From: Pseudomonas songnenensis | GTDB taxonomy: Bacteria; Pseudomonadota; Gammaproteobacteria; Pseudomonadales; Pseudomonadaceae | Assembly: GCF_003696315.1 (NCBI RefSeq) | Contig: NZ_RFFN01000001.1 | Location: 727,679 to 791,678 of the forward strand | DNA: 64,000 nucleotides | Direction: 5' to 3' | Part shown: piece by piece, positions 24,016 to 33,900 of the stretch | How the letters are laid out: every line of letters starts with the position of its first letter | Position numbering within the stretch: the stretch's first letter is position 1 | Translations under genes and position numbers: made by a program | The notes under the pieces: generated by a model | What the model was told of the DNA's origin: nothing | Databases searched by the model: none | What the model saw: only the letters and a program-made list of their open reading frames with translations

Positions 24016-24842
24016 ACCAGGTCTGGAACATCGCCCGCAAGGAACTCAGCGACGGTCTGCGCAACCGCTGGCTGCTCGCCATCAGCCTGCTCTTCGCGGT
24101 GCTCGCGGTGGGTATCGCCTGGCTCGGTGCCGCGGCCTCCGGCCAGCTGGGCTTCACCTCGATCCCGGCGACCATCGCCAGCCTGGCCAGCCTGGCCACC
24201 TTTCTGATGCCGCTGATCGCGCTGCTGCTGGCCTATGACGCCATCGTCGGCGAGGACGAGGGCGGCACGCTGATGCTGCTGCTGACCTATCCGCTGGGCC
24301 GCGGACAGATCCTGCTGGGCAAGTTCGTCGGCCACGGGCTGATCCTGGCCCTGGCTGTGCTGATCGGCTTCGGCTGCGCAGCGCTGGCCATCGCCCTGCT
24401 GGTCGAGGGTGTCGAGCTGGGCCTGCTGCTCTGGGCCTTCGGCCGCTTCATGATTTCCTCGACGCTGCTTGGCTGGGTGTTTCTCGCCTTCGCCTACGTG
24501 CTCAGTGGCAAGGTCAACGAAAAATCAAGCGCCGCGGGCCTTGCGCTCGGGGTGTGGTTTCTCTTCGTACTGGTGTTCGACCTGGTGCTGCTGGCGTTGC
24601 TGGTGCTCAGCGAAGGCAAGTTCAATCCGGAGCTGCTGCCCTGGCTGCTGTTGCTCAACCCCACCGACATCTACCGGCTGATCAACCTGTCCGGCTTCGA
24701 GGGCAGCGGCAGCGCCATGGGCGTGCTGTCACTGGGTGCCGATCTGCCGGTGCCGGCTTCGGTGCTTTGGCTATGCCTGCTGGCCTGGATCGGGGCTTCG
24801 CTGCTGCTGGCCTACGGCATCTTCCGCCGTCGTCTGACCTGA
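24012..24842 (+). CDS. nosY: ABC-2 type membrane protein NosY
   Basis: A 276-residue inner-membrane permease of the NosDFY transporter. It has a short cytoplasmic N-terminus ([16 protein letters not shown]) typical of ABC-2 permeases, followed by about six membrane helices, and the motif [23 protein letters not shown] after helix two. It couples NosF ATP hydrolysis to periplasmic NosD. The ATGA overlap with nosF shows translational coupling. Confidence 0.95.
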   Translation: MNQVWNIARKELSDGLRNRWLLAISLLFAVLAVGIAWLGAAASGQLGFTSIPATIASLASLATFLMPLIALLLAYDAIVGEDEGGTLMLLLTYPLGRGQILLGKFVGHGLILALAVLIGFGCAALAIALLVEGVELGLLLWAFGRFMISSTLLGWVFLAFAYVLSGKVNEKSSAAGLALGVWFLFVLVFDLVLLALLVLSEGKFNPELLPWLLLLNPTDIYRLINLSGFEGSGSAMGVLSLGADLPVPASVLWLCLLAWIGASLLLAYGIFRRRLT

Positions 24843-24867
24843 ATATCGAGATCCGAGGAAACGAACT

Positions 24868-25440
24868 ATGAACGCACTGCATCGCATCGGCGCCGGAACG
24901 CTCTTCGCCCTGGCGCTGGCCTTTGCGCTGGCCGGCTGTGGGGAAAAGGAGGAGGTCCAGCAGTCGCTCGAGCCGGTGGCCTTCCATGACAGCGATGAAT
25001 GCCACGTCTGCGGCATGATCATCACCGATTTCCCCGGCCCCAAGGGGCAAGCGGTGGAGAAGGGCGGGGTGAGGAAGTTTTGCTCGACGGCAGAAATGCT
25101 CGGCTGGTGGCTGCAGCCGGAGAACCGTCTGCTCAATGCCAAGCTGTACGTGCATGACATGGGACGCAGCGTCTGGGAGCACCCGGACGATGGTCATCTG
25201 ATCGACGCAACCAGCGCCTACTATGTGGTCGGCACTTCGCTCAAGGGCGCCATGGGCGCCTCCCTGGCGACGTTTGCCGAGGAGCAGACGGCCCTGCGTC
25301 TGGCGCAAGAACACGGCGGTCGCGTGCTGCGCTTCGATCAGATCGATCAGGCGCTGCTGCAGGAAGCCGCGAGCATGCAGCACGGTGGCATGCACGGGCA
25401 CATGCCCAGCGATTCACACAACGCACACAGCGGTCACTGA
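24868..25440 (+). CDS. nosL: Copper chaperone lipoprotein NosL
   Basis: A 190-residue periplasmic lipoprotein with lipobox LAGC (Cys24). The conserved metal-binding region is [16 protein letters not shown], with a Met/Cys set that binds Cu(I) in known NosL, and it donates copper to the CuZ site. The C-terminus is rich in His and Met ([19 protein letters not shown]), which could add metal affinity. It follows nosY after 25 bases with a GAGGAAACG ribosome site. Confidence 0.94.
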   Translation: MNALHRIGAGTLFALALAFALAGCGEKEEVQQSLEPVAFHDSDECHVCGMIITDFPGPKGQAVEKGGVRKFCSTAEMLGWWLQPENRLLNAKLYVHDMGRSVWEHPDDGHLIDATSAYYVVGTSLKGAMGASLATFAEEQTALRLAQEHGGRVLRFDQIDQALLQEAASMQHGGMHGHMPSDSHNAHSGH

Positions 25441-25484
25441 GCTCAGGGCTGCAATCGATTTTCGGCACATCCGAGGTAAGCACA

Positions 25485-25667
25485 ATGATGGGTATCAGCG
25501 TCTGGCAACTTCTGATCATTCTCCTGATCGTGGTCATGCTGTTCGGCACCAAGCGCCTGCGAGGCCTGGGGTCCGACCTGGGCGGCGCGATCAGCGGGTT
25601 CCGCAAGTCAGTCAGTGACGGCGAAACCACGGCCCAGGCCGAGACGGTCAAGCAGGAATTGAAGTAA
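25485..25667 (+). CDS. tatE: Sec-independent translocase protein TatA/TatE
   Basis: A 60-residue protein with one N-terminal membrane helix, the [14 protein letters not shown] hinge and amphipathic helix of TatA/E proteins, and a polar tail. Two tandem ATGs (25485, 25488) are possible starts. Being at the end of the nos operon, it probably assists Tat export of folded-cofactor proteins such as NosZ. It lacks the longer C-terminal tail of housekeeping TatA. Confidence 0.9.
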   Translation: MMGISVWQLLIILLIVVMLFGTKRLRGLGSDLGGAISGFRKSVSDGETTAQAETVKQELK

Positions 25668-25998
25668 CCCCGCCCCACCGAGGCCGCTCCGGCAGGCACC
25701 CGCCCAGCGTGTCGGCATCCGGCCGCAGGGCTTTGCCGCACCCTGCCGGTTGACGGATCGATCGCTGTAAACGCGTGGAAAAGTCGGTCGCGGCGCACTG
25801 CAATGGTGCGTCGGGGCGCGGCTCGCAGCTCCGGTCGTCACTTGTATTCCGCCTCGAAGAAAATCTGATCGCAATCAAGTCTGTCGAAGCCTTCTACCCT
25901 GTAGAAAGTAGTCCTGGCTCCCCGATATGGGAGCGTTCATCGATCCGGCGTGCAGGTTTTGTGTAGCCGCCGGATATGGCAAGTCTGGAGGTCCTTCC
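25668..25998 (+). promoter_or_regulatory. Gene-free region before nnrS with a degenerate FNR/DNR box
   Basis: No coding region is supported. CTGATCGCAATCAA at 25865-25878 matches the TTGAT-N4-ATCAA box except for its first base and lies about 120 bases before the nnrS start. The rest shows nothing else I could assign. Confidence 0.6.
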
Positions 25999-27189
25999 GT
26001 GCAAGTAATCGATCGGCGAAAAGCCCTGAGTATTCCGCCCATCTGGCGACTCGCATTTCGCCCGTTCTTTCTCGCCGGCGCGGTTTACGCGCTGTTGGCG
26101 ATTCCGCTCTGGGTAGCGACCTGGACCGGTCACTGGCCGGGCTTTCAGCCCACGGGTGGCTGGTTGGCGTGGCATCGTCACGAGATGCTGTTCGGTTTCG
26201 CCATGGCCATCGTCGCCGGCTTTCTGCTCACCGCGGTACAGACCTGGACCGGCCAGACGGCGCCATCCGGCAAACGACTGATGGGCTTGGCGCTGGTCTG
26301 GCTGGCGGCGCGCCTGGGCTGGCTGTTCGGCCTGCCCGCCGAGTGGCTGGCGCCATTGGACCTGCTGTTTCTGCTGGCGCTGGCGTGGATGATGGCGCGG
26401 ATGCTCTGGGCGGTGCGGCAGAAGCGTAACTACCCCATCGTGGTGGTGCTGTCGCTGATGTTCGGTGCCGATGTGCTGGTGCTGACCGGCTTGCTGCAAG
26501 GTAACGATGCGCTGCAGCGCCAGGGCGTACTGGCCGGCCTGTGGCTGGTCGCAGCGCTGATGGCCCTGATTGGCGGCCGGGTGATTCCATTCTTCACTCA
26601 GCGCGGGCTGGGCAAGGTCGAGGCGGTCAAGCCTTGGGTCTGGCTGGATATCGCCTTGTTGGTGGGCACTGGGGTGATCGCCTTGCTGCATGCCTTCGGG
26701 GTCGCCATGCGGCCACAGCCGCTGCTGGGCCTGCTGTTCGTTGCTATCGGCGTCGGCCACCTGCTGCGCCTGGCGCGCTGGTACGACAAGGGCATCTGGA
26801 AGGTCGGCCTGCTCTGGTCGCTGCATATGGCGATGCTCTGGCTGGTGGTCGCAGCGTTCGGCCTGGCGCTCTGGCATTTCGGTCTGCTGGCACAGTCCAG
26901 CCCATCCCTGCATGCGCTGAGCGTGGGCTCCATGAGCGGGCTGATCCTGGCGATGATTGCGCGGGTCACCCTGGGCCATACCGGTCGGCCACTGCAGCTG
27001 CCAGCGGGAATCGTCGGGGCGTTCGTTCTGTTCAATCTCGGTACGGCGGCGCGGGTTTTTCTCTCCGTCGCCTGGCCGGTTGGCGGGCTGTGGCTTGCAG
27101 CAACCTGCTGGGGCCTGGCCTTTGCACTCTATGTCTGGCGCTATGCGCCGATGCTGGTCGCCGCACGTGTAGACGGTCATCCGGGCTGA
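25999..27189 (+). CDS. nnrS: NnrS family heme-copper membrane protein
   Basis: A 396-residue protein with about twelve membrane helices. NnrS proteins bind heme and copper and protect against NO-derived damage in denitrifiers. Family landmarks are RLAFRPFFLAGA at the N-terminus, WHRHEMLFGFAMAIVAGFLLTAV with the conserved His pair, GGRVIPFFTQRGL and LGHTGRPL near the end. A GTG at 25999 is chosen as start because GGAGG precedes it by eight bases; this gives the 396 residues I recall for the P. stutzeri protein, whereas a longer ATG frame adds 24 atypical residues. Confidence 0.92.
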   Translation: MQVIDRRKALSIPPIWRLAFRPFFLAGAVYALLAIPLWVATWTGHWPGFQPTGGWLAWHRHEMLFGFAMAIVAGFLLTAVQTWTGQTAPSGKRLMGLALVWLAARLGWLFGLPAEWLAPLDLLFLLALAWMMARMLWAVRQKRNYPIVVVLSLMFGADVLVLTGLLQGNDALQRQGVLAGLWLVAALMALIGGRVIPFFTQRGLGKVEAVKPWVWLDIALLVGTGVIALLHAFGVAMRPQPLLGLLFVAIGVGHLLRLARWYDKGIWKVGLLWSLHMAMLWLVVAAFGLALWHFGLLAQSSPSLHALSVGSMSGLILAMIARVTLGHTGRPLQLPAGIVGAFVLFNLGTAARVFLSVAWPVGGLWLAATCWGLAFALYVWRYAPMLVAARVDGHPG

Positions 27190-27308
27190 ACCCGGAGCGT
27201 GAATCGGGCGGGTGCACGTCTGCACCTGTCCGCCAAATTACCTAGCCCAAAAAACGCTGCCTTGCGGGGTGGCCTGTGACTCGGCATGCGTCGAGCTCGG
27301 AGATGATG

Positions 27309-28052
27309 ATGAAAAGCGAGTTTCAGGATCGTCTGGCTGTTGTCACCGGAGCCAGCTCCGGGATCGGTCTGGCATTGTGTTCGGCGCTGCTGCAGCGTGG
27401 CGCGCGGGTGCTGGCGATGTCGCGCACCATCGGCGGGCTCGAGCCGCTGCTGGAAACCCATGCCGAGCAGCTGCAGTGGCTGGGCGGCGACGTCACTTCG
27501 GCCGAAGACCTGGCCCAGCTGGCTCGGCGCGCCGCACAGCTGGGGCCGGTGCACTACCTGGTGCCCAATGCCGGCATCGCCGAACTGGCCGACGGGCTGG
27601 ACATGGCGGCATTCGACCGGCAGTGGGCGGTCAATGGTGCGGGCGCGCTGAATACGTTCGCTGCGCTGCGCAACGAGCTGGCCAAGCCCGCCTCGGTGGT
27701 ATTCGTTGGGACCTTTCTGATCCGCTCGAGCTTCCCCGGTCTGGCCGCCTATATCGCGAGCAAGGCCGCACTGGCGGCGCAGGCGCGCACGCTGGCGGTG
27801 GAGTTCGCACCGTTGGACGTGCGTATCAACATGGTATCGCCGGGACCTACCGCCACGGCCATCTGGGGCTCGCTGGGGCTGAGCGACGATCAGCTCGAGA
27901 ACGTTGCCGAAGGCGTGACAAAACGCCTGTTGCCCGGACACTTTCTCGAGTCCGCGGCCGTGGCCAACGTCATCCTGTTCCAGCTTTCACAAGGTGCGCG
28001 CGGCGTGTTTGGCCAGGATTGGGTGGTGGACAACGGCTACACCATCAGCTGA
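27309..28052 (+). CDS. Short-chain dehydrogenase/reductase
   Basis: A 247-residue SDR. The cofactor motif is TGASSGIGLAL, the NAG motif is PNAGIAEL, and the catalytic YxxxK is YIASK. The position 13 residues before the Tyr, normally the catalytic Ser, is a Thr (FVGTFLIRS). Three ATGs in a row (27303, 27306, 27309) could start it; 27309 has the best distance from GGAG. It follows nnrS by 119 bases on the same strand and may be part of its transcript. An SDR of this length has been noted next to nnrS in P. stutzeri; its substrate is unknown. Confidence 0.85.
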   Translation: MKSEFQDRLAVVTGASSGIGLALCSALLQRGARVLAMSRTIGGLEPLLETHAEQLQWLGGDVTSAEDLAQLARRAAQLGPVHYLVPNAGIAELADGLDMAAFDRQWAVNGAGALNTFAALRNELAKPASVVFVGTFLIRSSFPGLAAYIASKAALAAQARTLAVEFAPLDVRINMVSPGPTATAIWGSLGLSDDQLENVAEGVTKRLLPGHFLESAAVANVILFQLSQGARGVFGQDWVVDNGYTIS

Positions 28053-28387
28053 TCCAGGTGGCTTGCCATGGCGTCCCAGTGGCGCCGACCTCCCCGAGCA
28101 GTCAGGGCGCTCCAGGTCTGGCTGCTTCACCGGCTCTGCTTCCTTAGCGAAGCGCATGCACGGTTTTAGTGCATTTATATTGCACTATCTGCTCAAAAGT
28201 ATTCGTTAGAGATTGGTCGATGCCCCGTCGACAATGCCGGCCGCATTCACGCGCTGTGGCATTGCGTCGCAGCGGCTGCGACCGGTTGCCGCTGTTCCGC
28301 ACAGGCGGCAGTTGCAGCCTGCTGCCGGGGCGCTCAGTCGCAGCGCGTTGATGCGTGCCTTTCGCCGTATCGATCCAAGCAGGACAC
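28053..28387 (+). promoter_or_regulatory. Gene-free region with a 21-bp perfect palindrome (28167-28187)
   Basis: No coding region is supported. The palindrome has arms TAGTGCA and TGCACTA around the A+T centre TTTATAT, giving a dyad of the size used by dimeric repressors or LysR-type regulators. It lies about 200 bases before the HPP-CBS gene. No FNR box was seen. Confidence 0.5.
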
Positions 28388-29524
28388 ATGCACGACAACC
28401 TCATCGACTGGTTCCGCTCCTTCGTTCCCGCCCCGTTCAACGCCGCGCCGAAAGAATGGCTGCGTGCTGCCGGTGGTATTGCCATCGTCATGCTGCTCAG
28501 TGTGTTCAGCGGCTTCTTGCTGTTCGGCGTGCCCCTGACGCTGCAGCTGATCGCCCCGGCTGGAGCCTCGGCGGTCCTGCTTTTCGCCGCGTCATCCAGC
28601 CCGTTCGCCCAGCCCTGGTCGGTGCTCGGCGGCAATCTGCTGGCTACGGTGATCGGGGTCAGCCTCGGCCTGACCAGCCTGCCGTCGATGGCTGCTGCCG
28701 CACTGTGCGTGTGCCTGGTGCTGGTCGGTCTGTTCAGCCTGCGCTGCCTGCATCCGCCGGGGGCGGCGCTGGCCCTGGTTGCGGTGGTCGGCAGTCCCGA
28801 GATCCATCATCTGGGCTATGGGCTGCTCTATCCGGTGGCGTTCAATTCGCTGCTGCTGCTGGCTGTTGCGCTGCTCTACAACAACCTCACCCGGCACCCT
28901 TACCCGAAACCGCGGTTGCCGCGGGAGAACGTTCACCACACCCGAGATCCGCAGCCGAGCGAACGCATGAGCTTCAGCCATGACGACGTCGACCGTGCGT
29001 TGCGCGAGTTCGGCGAGTATGTCGACGTCACCCGTGACGACCTTGAGCGGTTGATCAAGCAGACCGAGAAGCACGCGCTGCGTCGCAGCATGGGCGAAGT
29101 CACCGCCGCGGACATCATGTCCCGGGATGTCTACTCGCATACGCCCGATACCTTCATCGAGCAGGCCTGGAACACACTGCAGCGCAATCGCCTGCGCTCG
29201 TTGCCGGTAGTGAGCGATGCCCGTGAGCTGGTCGGCATCGTCACCCTGGTCGACCTGCTCAAGCATTTTCACCCGCGCCCAGGCCGGCTGAACTTCGGTC
29301 AGCTCAAATTCCTGCGCGGCACCAAGCTGCGCGCCATCATGAGTTCGCCGGTGGTTTCGGTCACGCCCGATACGCACATGGTGGAGCTGGTCTATCTGCT
29401 TTCCGATCGCGGCCTGCACTGCCTGCCGGTAGTGGATGAAGAACGGCGACTGGTCGGCATGATCACCCAGACCGACCTGATCGCCGCGCTCTATCGCAAC
29501 TGGCTCCGACACCTGCCGGATTGA
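28388..29524 (+). CDS. HPP-family membrane protein with two CBS domains
   Basis: A 378-residue fusion. The N-terminal half has about four to five membrane helices with the HPP signature CLHPPGAALALVAV; the C-terminal half carries two CBS domains (about residues 240-295 and 315-375) with TAADIMSRDVYSHTPD and RAIMSSPVVSVTPDTHM. HPP proteins include chloroplast nitrite transporters, and CBS pairs bind adenylates. In this setting a nitrate/nitrite channel gated by energy state is a reasonable guess, not shown by sequence. The start at 28388 follows CAGGACAC. Confidence 0.85.
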   Translation: MHDNLIDWFRSFVPAPFNAAPKEWLRAAGGIAIVMLLSVFSGFLLFGVPLTLQLIAPAGASAVLLFAASSSPFAQPWSVLGGNLLATVIGVSLGLTSLPSMAAAALCVCLVLVGLFSLRCLHPPGAALALVAVVGSPEIHHLGYGLLYPVAFNSLLLLAVALLYNNLTRHPYPKPRLPRENVHHTRDPQPSERMSFSHDDVDRALREFGEYVDVTRDDLERLIKQTEKHALRRSMGEVTAADIMSRDVYSHTPDTFIEQAWNTLQRNRLRSLPVVSDARELVGIVTLVDLLKHFHPRPGRLNFGQLKFLRGTKLRAIMSSPVVSVTPDTHMVELVYLLSDRGLHCLPVVDEERRLVGMITQTDLIAALYRNWLRHLPD

Positions 29525-29538
29525 GGCGTTGGCCTCAA
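29521..29538. terminator. Hairpin shared by convergent genes
   Basis: TTGAGGC and GCCTCAA form a 7-bp stem with a 4-base loop. It covers the ends of both the HPP-CBS gene and the LysR gene, whose stops are 10 bases apart. No long T-run is present. Confidence 0.35.
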
Positions 29539-30395
29539 TGCGGGTAGTACCAGCGCGACCAGTCATACTCGTCTCGGGCCACATCGCGCAGAGCCTCCAC
29601 GGCCCTGAGCAGCGCCGGTGATTCGCTGGCACGTGCGTGCACCAGATACACCGGATAGCTGAACTCCGGTGCGTGCGCGACCCGCTCGAGCAGGCCTTCA
29701 TCGAGATAGCGCTGCACCACCCGGGTCCGAAAGTAGCCGCGCCCGCCGCATTGCAGCAGGTACTGCAGCGCCAGCGGTCCGAGGCTGAAGGTAAGCGCGG
29801 CACGGGTGTGTTCGGGCAGGGCCTGATCGTGCTGCTTGCGGAATGCCGGGCCCCAGTCGATGTACAGATAGGGAGCCGGCTGGTGTTTGTGCGCCACCAG
29901 GATCAGCTTTTCTTCCAGGAGCTGTTCCACCTGCAGACCCGGTCGGTACTCGGGCTGATGCACCAGTGCAGCATCCAGCGCGCCGAGCTCCAGCTTGTGC
30001 TGCAGTTCGGTATCGCTGGCCACTTCGCTGCGCAGGGCGTGGCTGGGCAGCGCCTGTCGCAGGCGCTGCATCCAGGCCAGCATCAGCGGATTGCACAGGC
30101 TCACCTCGGCGCCCAGCGTGAGCAGCTCGCCATAGCCGCGTGGCAACGGCAGATCCCGCCGCGCGGCTTCCCAGGTCTGCACCAGCTGCCGTGCGTACGA
30201 GGCGAAGCGCTCGCCATCGGCCGTCAGCCGAGCGCCGGCACGGTTGCGCACGAAGAGTTTGCAGCTCAGCTGGCTTTCCAGATTCTGAATGCGTGCCGTG
30301 ACGGCGGTCTGGGTGATATGCAGTCGCTCTGCAGTGGCGATGAAGCTGCCGCTGCGGATGATCTCGAGAAAGGTGCGGGCGAGATCGATGTCCAT
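29535..30395 (-). CDS. LysR-family transcriptional regulator
   Basis: A 286-residue protein. The N-terminal winged helix is clear (LARTFLEIIRSGSFIATAERLHITQTAVTARIQNLE), and the remaining about 200 residues form a LysR substrate-binding domain with LPLPRGYGELLTLGAEVS at its start. The start at 30395 (MDIDLART) is the usual family start. It converges on the HPP-CBS gene, which is not its usual kind of divergent target; target and ligand are unknown. Confidence 0.9.
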   Translation of the reverse strand: MDIDLARTFLEIIRSGSFIATAERLHITQTAVTARIQNLESQLSCKLFVRNRAGARLTADGERFASYARQLVQTWEAARRDLPLPRGYGELLTLGAEVSLCNPLMLAWMQRLRQALPSHALRSEVASDTELQHKLELGALDAALVHQPEYRPGLQVEQLLEEKLILVAHKHQPAPYLYIDWGPAFRKQHDQALPEHTRAALTFSLGPLALQYLLQCGGRGYFRTRVVQRYLDEGLLERVAHAPEFSYPVYLVHARASESPALLRAVEALRDVARDEYDWSRWYYPH

Positions 30396-30465
30396 GTGCG
30401 AGCCCTGAGCGAGTGGGGCGGACGATTGTAGCAACCGCAACGGTGCCGGGGGCGGGTAGTTACGC

Positions 30466-30984
30466 TCAGGAACAGCTGCCGGTATGGGTTCGAGTGATGG
30501 TGATGCGCCCGGTTACCGATAGCGTCAGCGAGCGCTCCTGATTACCGAGCGGCGTGGCGCGGCAAATCGTCAGTGTGGCCGGCGTCGAGCCAAAACCGCT
30601 TGGCAGAAAGGTCAGCTCACGCACCGAGGAGGACAGCAGATAGCCGGTCTTGGCCGCTGGGTAGTGCTTGACCAGCGTGCTGCCGGCTAGGATCACCCAG
30701 CCCTGCTCCCAGCCGGCAGAGCTGTCGCAACTAGCACCATCACTGGAGCTGCACAGGGTGATCGGCGCGTTGCGTTTCATTGCCTCGCTGCGGGCGAACT
30801 GGGCGCTGGCCGAGAAATCGGTGGTGTAGGTGCGCAGCCGACTGCTGAGCACGACGCTGTCGTAACCCGGCACGGCGATCGCTGCCAGTATCGCCAGGAC
30901 GGCCAGCGCCACCATCAGTTCGATCAGGGTGAAAGCGCGCTGGCGAATGCCAGCGCTTACCTGAAGCCGGTTGCAATGCTGCAT
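30466..30984 (-). CDS. fimT: Minor pilin, GspH/FimT type
   Basis: A 172-residue type IV prepilin. The cleavage region reads QRA-FTLIELMVAL, so the residue before the cut is Ala rather than the usual Gly, while the +5 Glu is present. The GspH-like globular part has four cysteines placed as two possible disulfide pairs (TLCSSSDGASC, TICRATP, GSCS). It is last in a six-gene minor pilin operon that starts with pilE, 9 bases after the pilY1 stop. Minor pilins prime assembly of type IV pili. Confidence 0.85.
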   Translation of the reverse strand: MQHCNRLQVSAGIRQRAFTLIELMVALAVLAILAAIAVPGYDSVVLSSRLRTYTTDFSASAQFARSEAMKRNAPITLCSSSDGASCDSSAGWEQGWVILAGSTLVKHYPAAKTGYLLSSSVRELTFLPSGFGSTPATLTICRATPLGNQERSLTLSVTGRITITRTHTGSCS

Positions 30985-30992
30985 GCGTTTAC

Positions 30993-33900
30993 CTACTGCT
31001 CAACGTTCCAGAACACCCGGGAGGTGGGCTGCATGACCGAGGCGGGGTTGATCGGCGGGCTGCCCTGCAGTGGCGAGGACGGATCGGCACCGATGACGAA
31101 CGGCACGGTGGTCACACCATCGTCCAGCGTCACCATGCCAGCCACAGGTGAGGGCGGCAGACCATCGCCGACCACGTCGTGATAGACGCCCTGGCCGGTC
31201 AGGTAGTTGACGGTATAGACGCGTGTCTCACCGAGTCCGGAACACACCCCAGTGGTCGGTACGCGGGGCTGATGGGTGCTGAAGGTGACATCGCCGAACA
31301 CCGTAATCGCCGAGGTCACCACCTGCTCGGTGGCGTCCAGTTGCAGATACCAGCCTTTTTTCTGTCCGAGGCTGGTGGTGGTCGGTGCGCTCTGGGTGGT
31401 CACACCCAGTAGCGAGTTCATGCAGAGTAGGTTCCCGCCGCAGTTGCTTGCCTCGCTGGTGAGCCAGGTCGAGTCACTCGGACGGTCGCGCAGCATGAAG
31501 AAGTAGTTGGTAGTGGCCGCCGCGTCGTCGTAGTCAAGCAGAGGCTTTTCCCGGTCGCCGGAACCGAGCATGAGCACGTAGTCCGCGCCATCGGCAACGA
31601 TATCCGGCGCGAACATGAACTTGCGGTTTCGTGTGCAGGTGCCAGCGGTGTCGCAGCCCAATGCGGCGATGCGCGTCATGGTCCACTGTAGTGGGGCGGA
31701 CGCGCCCATGGTGATGCGATAGACGTTACCGCCGAGGTCGGCGAGATAGCCGTAGAGGGCCTGGCCGGCACTATTGCGCACCAAGGTGACGTCTGAAACC
31801 ACGCTGCGCTGGGTATCGAACGTTCTGAGCAATTCGCCGCTATCGGCATCGAGCACGTAGACCTTGTTGCCCTTGGTGGCGTCGGTGCAGGTGTGTGGGT
31901 CGCCATCCTCGCAGGTGTCGTAGCCGCCGCCCATGATCAGCATCGGCGCCGTGCCACTCCCGTATCCGCTGGCCTTGAGTAGTTTGGGCGGTGCCCAGGT
32001 CTGGCCGATGCCGCTAAATCCGTCGCTGCAACTGGTGTCGACGACCCCGCCGTTGGCGTCGAAGTTGTTCGGGCAGCCACGTTTCCACTTCAGGCTCGGC
32101 GATGCTGGTGTGTTGACATTGAACGCATACACAGCCCGACCGCCACGGCGCATGGTGGCGTAGATCCAGGCGGACGACTCGTCCTGGTAGGCCACTACCG
32201 GGCCGTCCATGCCGTAATCCTTGGGCTTGGGCGTCGAGGTTCCGCTATAGCCTGGGAAGCTGATCGGCACATTGTTGTCGTAGAGGCGCTTGATCTTGCC
32301 GTAGAACTCCGGCGGCATGAACGACCACAGCTCGCTGCCTGCGGCGTGGGTGCCGAGTGCGCTGGTGCGGTTGCCCACCACCGCGCGCAATGCACCATCG
32401 TTGCCGCCGTAGAACGCCACGACGTTCGGGTTCCCGGCCGTGCCGTAGTTGATTGCCACGGGGCGGGAATGCACTACGTCACCATGCACCGAGGGGCGCA
32501 TTTCGCTGACGTTGCCATTGCCATTTTCGTCCTTGAGGTCGACACCGCGGGCCCAGTTGATCAGCGCAGTGCGCTCGGTTTCATTGGTGGCACCCAGGGC
32601 TGTTGCGCTTATGCCGTTGTTGGCGGTCGAGAAGCTGGTCAGCGATGTGCAGCCGCCCGCGGTACCACAGGTGAGCATGTTGCGAGTGCTGGAGGCTCGT
32701 AGCAGATAGCCCTGGCCGCCCTTTTCGACGATGTTGCCGTCCGGGCTGTTGGATCCGCTCGAATCCGCGCCCGTCAGGCAGTTGCCGCGGGCACTGAAGC
32801 TCCAGTAGCTGTCCGCTGCGGTCGGAGTCCAGAAGCTGCGCGCGCACTCGGTGATGAACCCGGTGTTGCTGTTGATCGCACTGACCCCATCGGCGTCCAG
32901 CAGGCGCAGATCAGAGCCGATGTAGCCAAGCTTGTACTGCTTGAGGTTGCCGTACCAGCGAGGAAAACCGTCCGCGTCGGGACGGAACATGCCGATAAAC
33001 ACCTGGTTCAGATAGGTGCCCTGGGCATTGACGCTGACCGGGAGGCTGACCGAGGCGAATACGCTGTTGGTCGCCTGGACCTCGGAGAAGATCGCGTTAA
33101 GCGCATCGACAATCTGGTTGCCGGTGCTGGTGACGTCGAAATACTTGCCGTCACTGGTACGGGCCATGCTCTGCAGTAACGCCGTCCAGCCGAGTCCTTG
33201 GCGGTTGGTGGTGCGGTTGATATCGATTGTGTAAGTGGTGATCTGCTCGCCGCTCTTCTTCATGAAGCGCGCCCACTCGTCGGCCACGTTGTCCTGCGAG
33301 TCGCTGGGCGTGATGGGAATGGTGGTGGTCGAGCCGCCGAGACCGGCAAGCGCCGTGGTGGCCTGGGTGATATCGGAGCTGTTGTCCTGCGCTGGGCCGT
33401 TACTGATGTAGATGATGTAGTTCTTGCCGCAACCGGAGACGATGGGGGAGCGATAGCTGGTGGCGTCCTTGCTGGCCAGGGCATTGTTCGGCAACGCATA
33501 GACGGCATCGGAGGCTGTGGATACGCCGCGGTTACCAGCGAAATCGGTCTTGGCCTTGTTGTTGCCAGCGTGCGGCGTAGCACCGGCGAAGTACAGGTAC
33601 GCCTCCTGCATGGCCTTGCTGACCTTGCCACCGTTGGACTTGTCGCCGAGCTTGTCGAAGCTGGTCACCAGGTTTGCCATCGCGGTCTTGTTGGCAGCGT
33701 CCATCGGGCGGAGCGCCGCGCGCACGTAGGCACCGTCCGGCCCCGAATTGTTTCCTCCCGTCTCGGTAAACATCATGATGCCCAGACGGAATTTGTCTTC
33801 CGGTAGTGCGCTGACTACCGAACGCAACGCCGCCATCTCGTTGGAGAAGGCGTCGTTCCAGTTGGCCGTGTTGTCCAGAATGATCAGCACGTTGGGAGCG

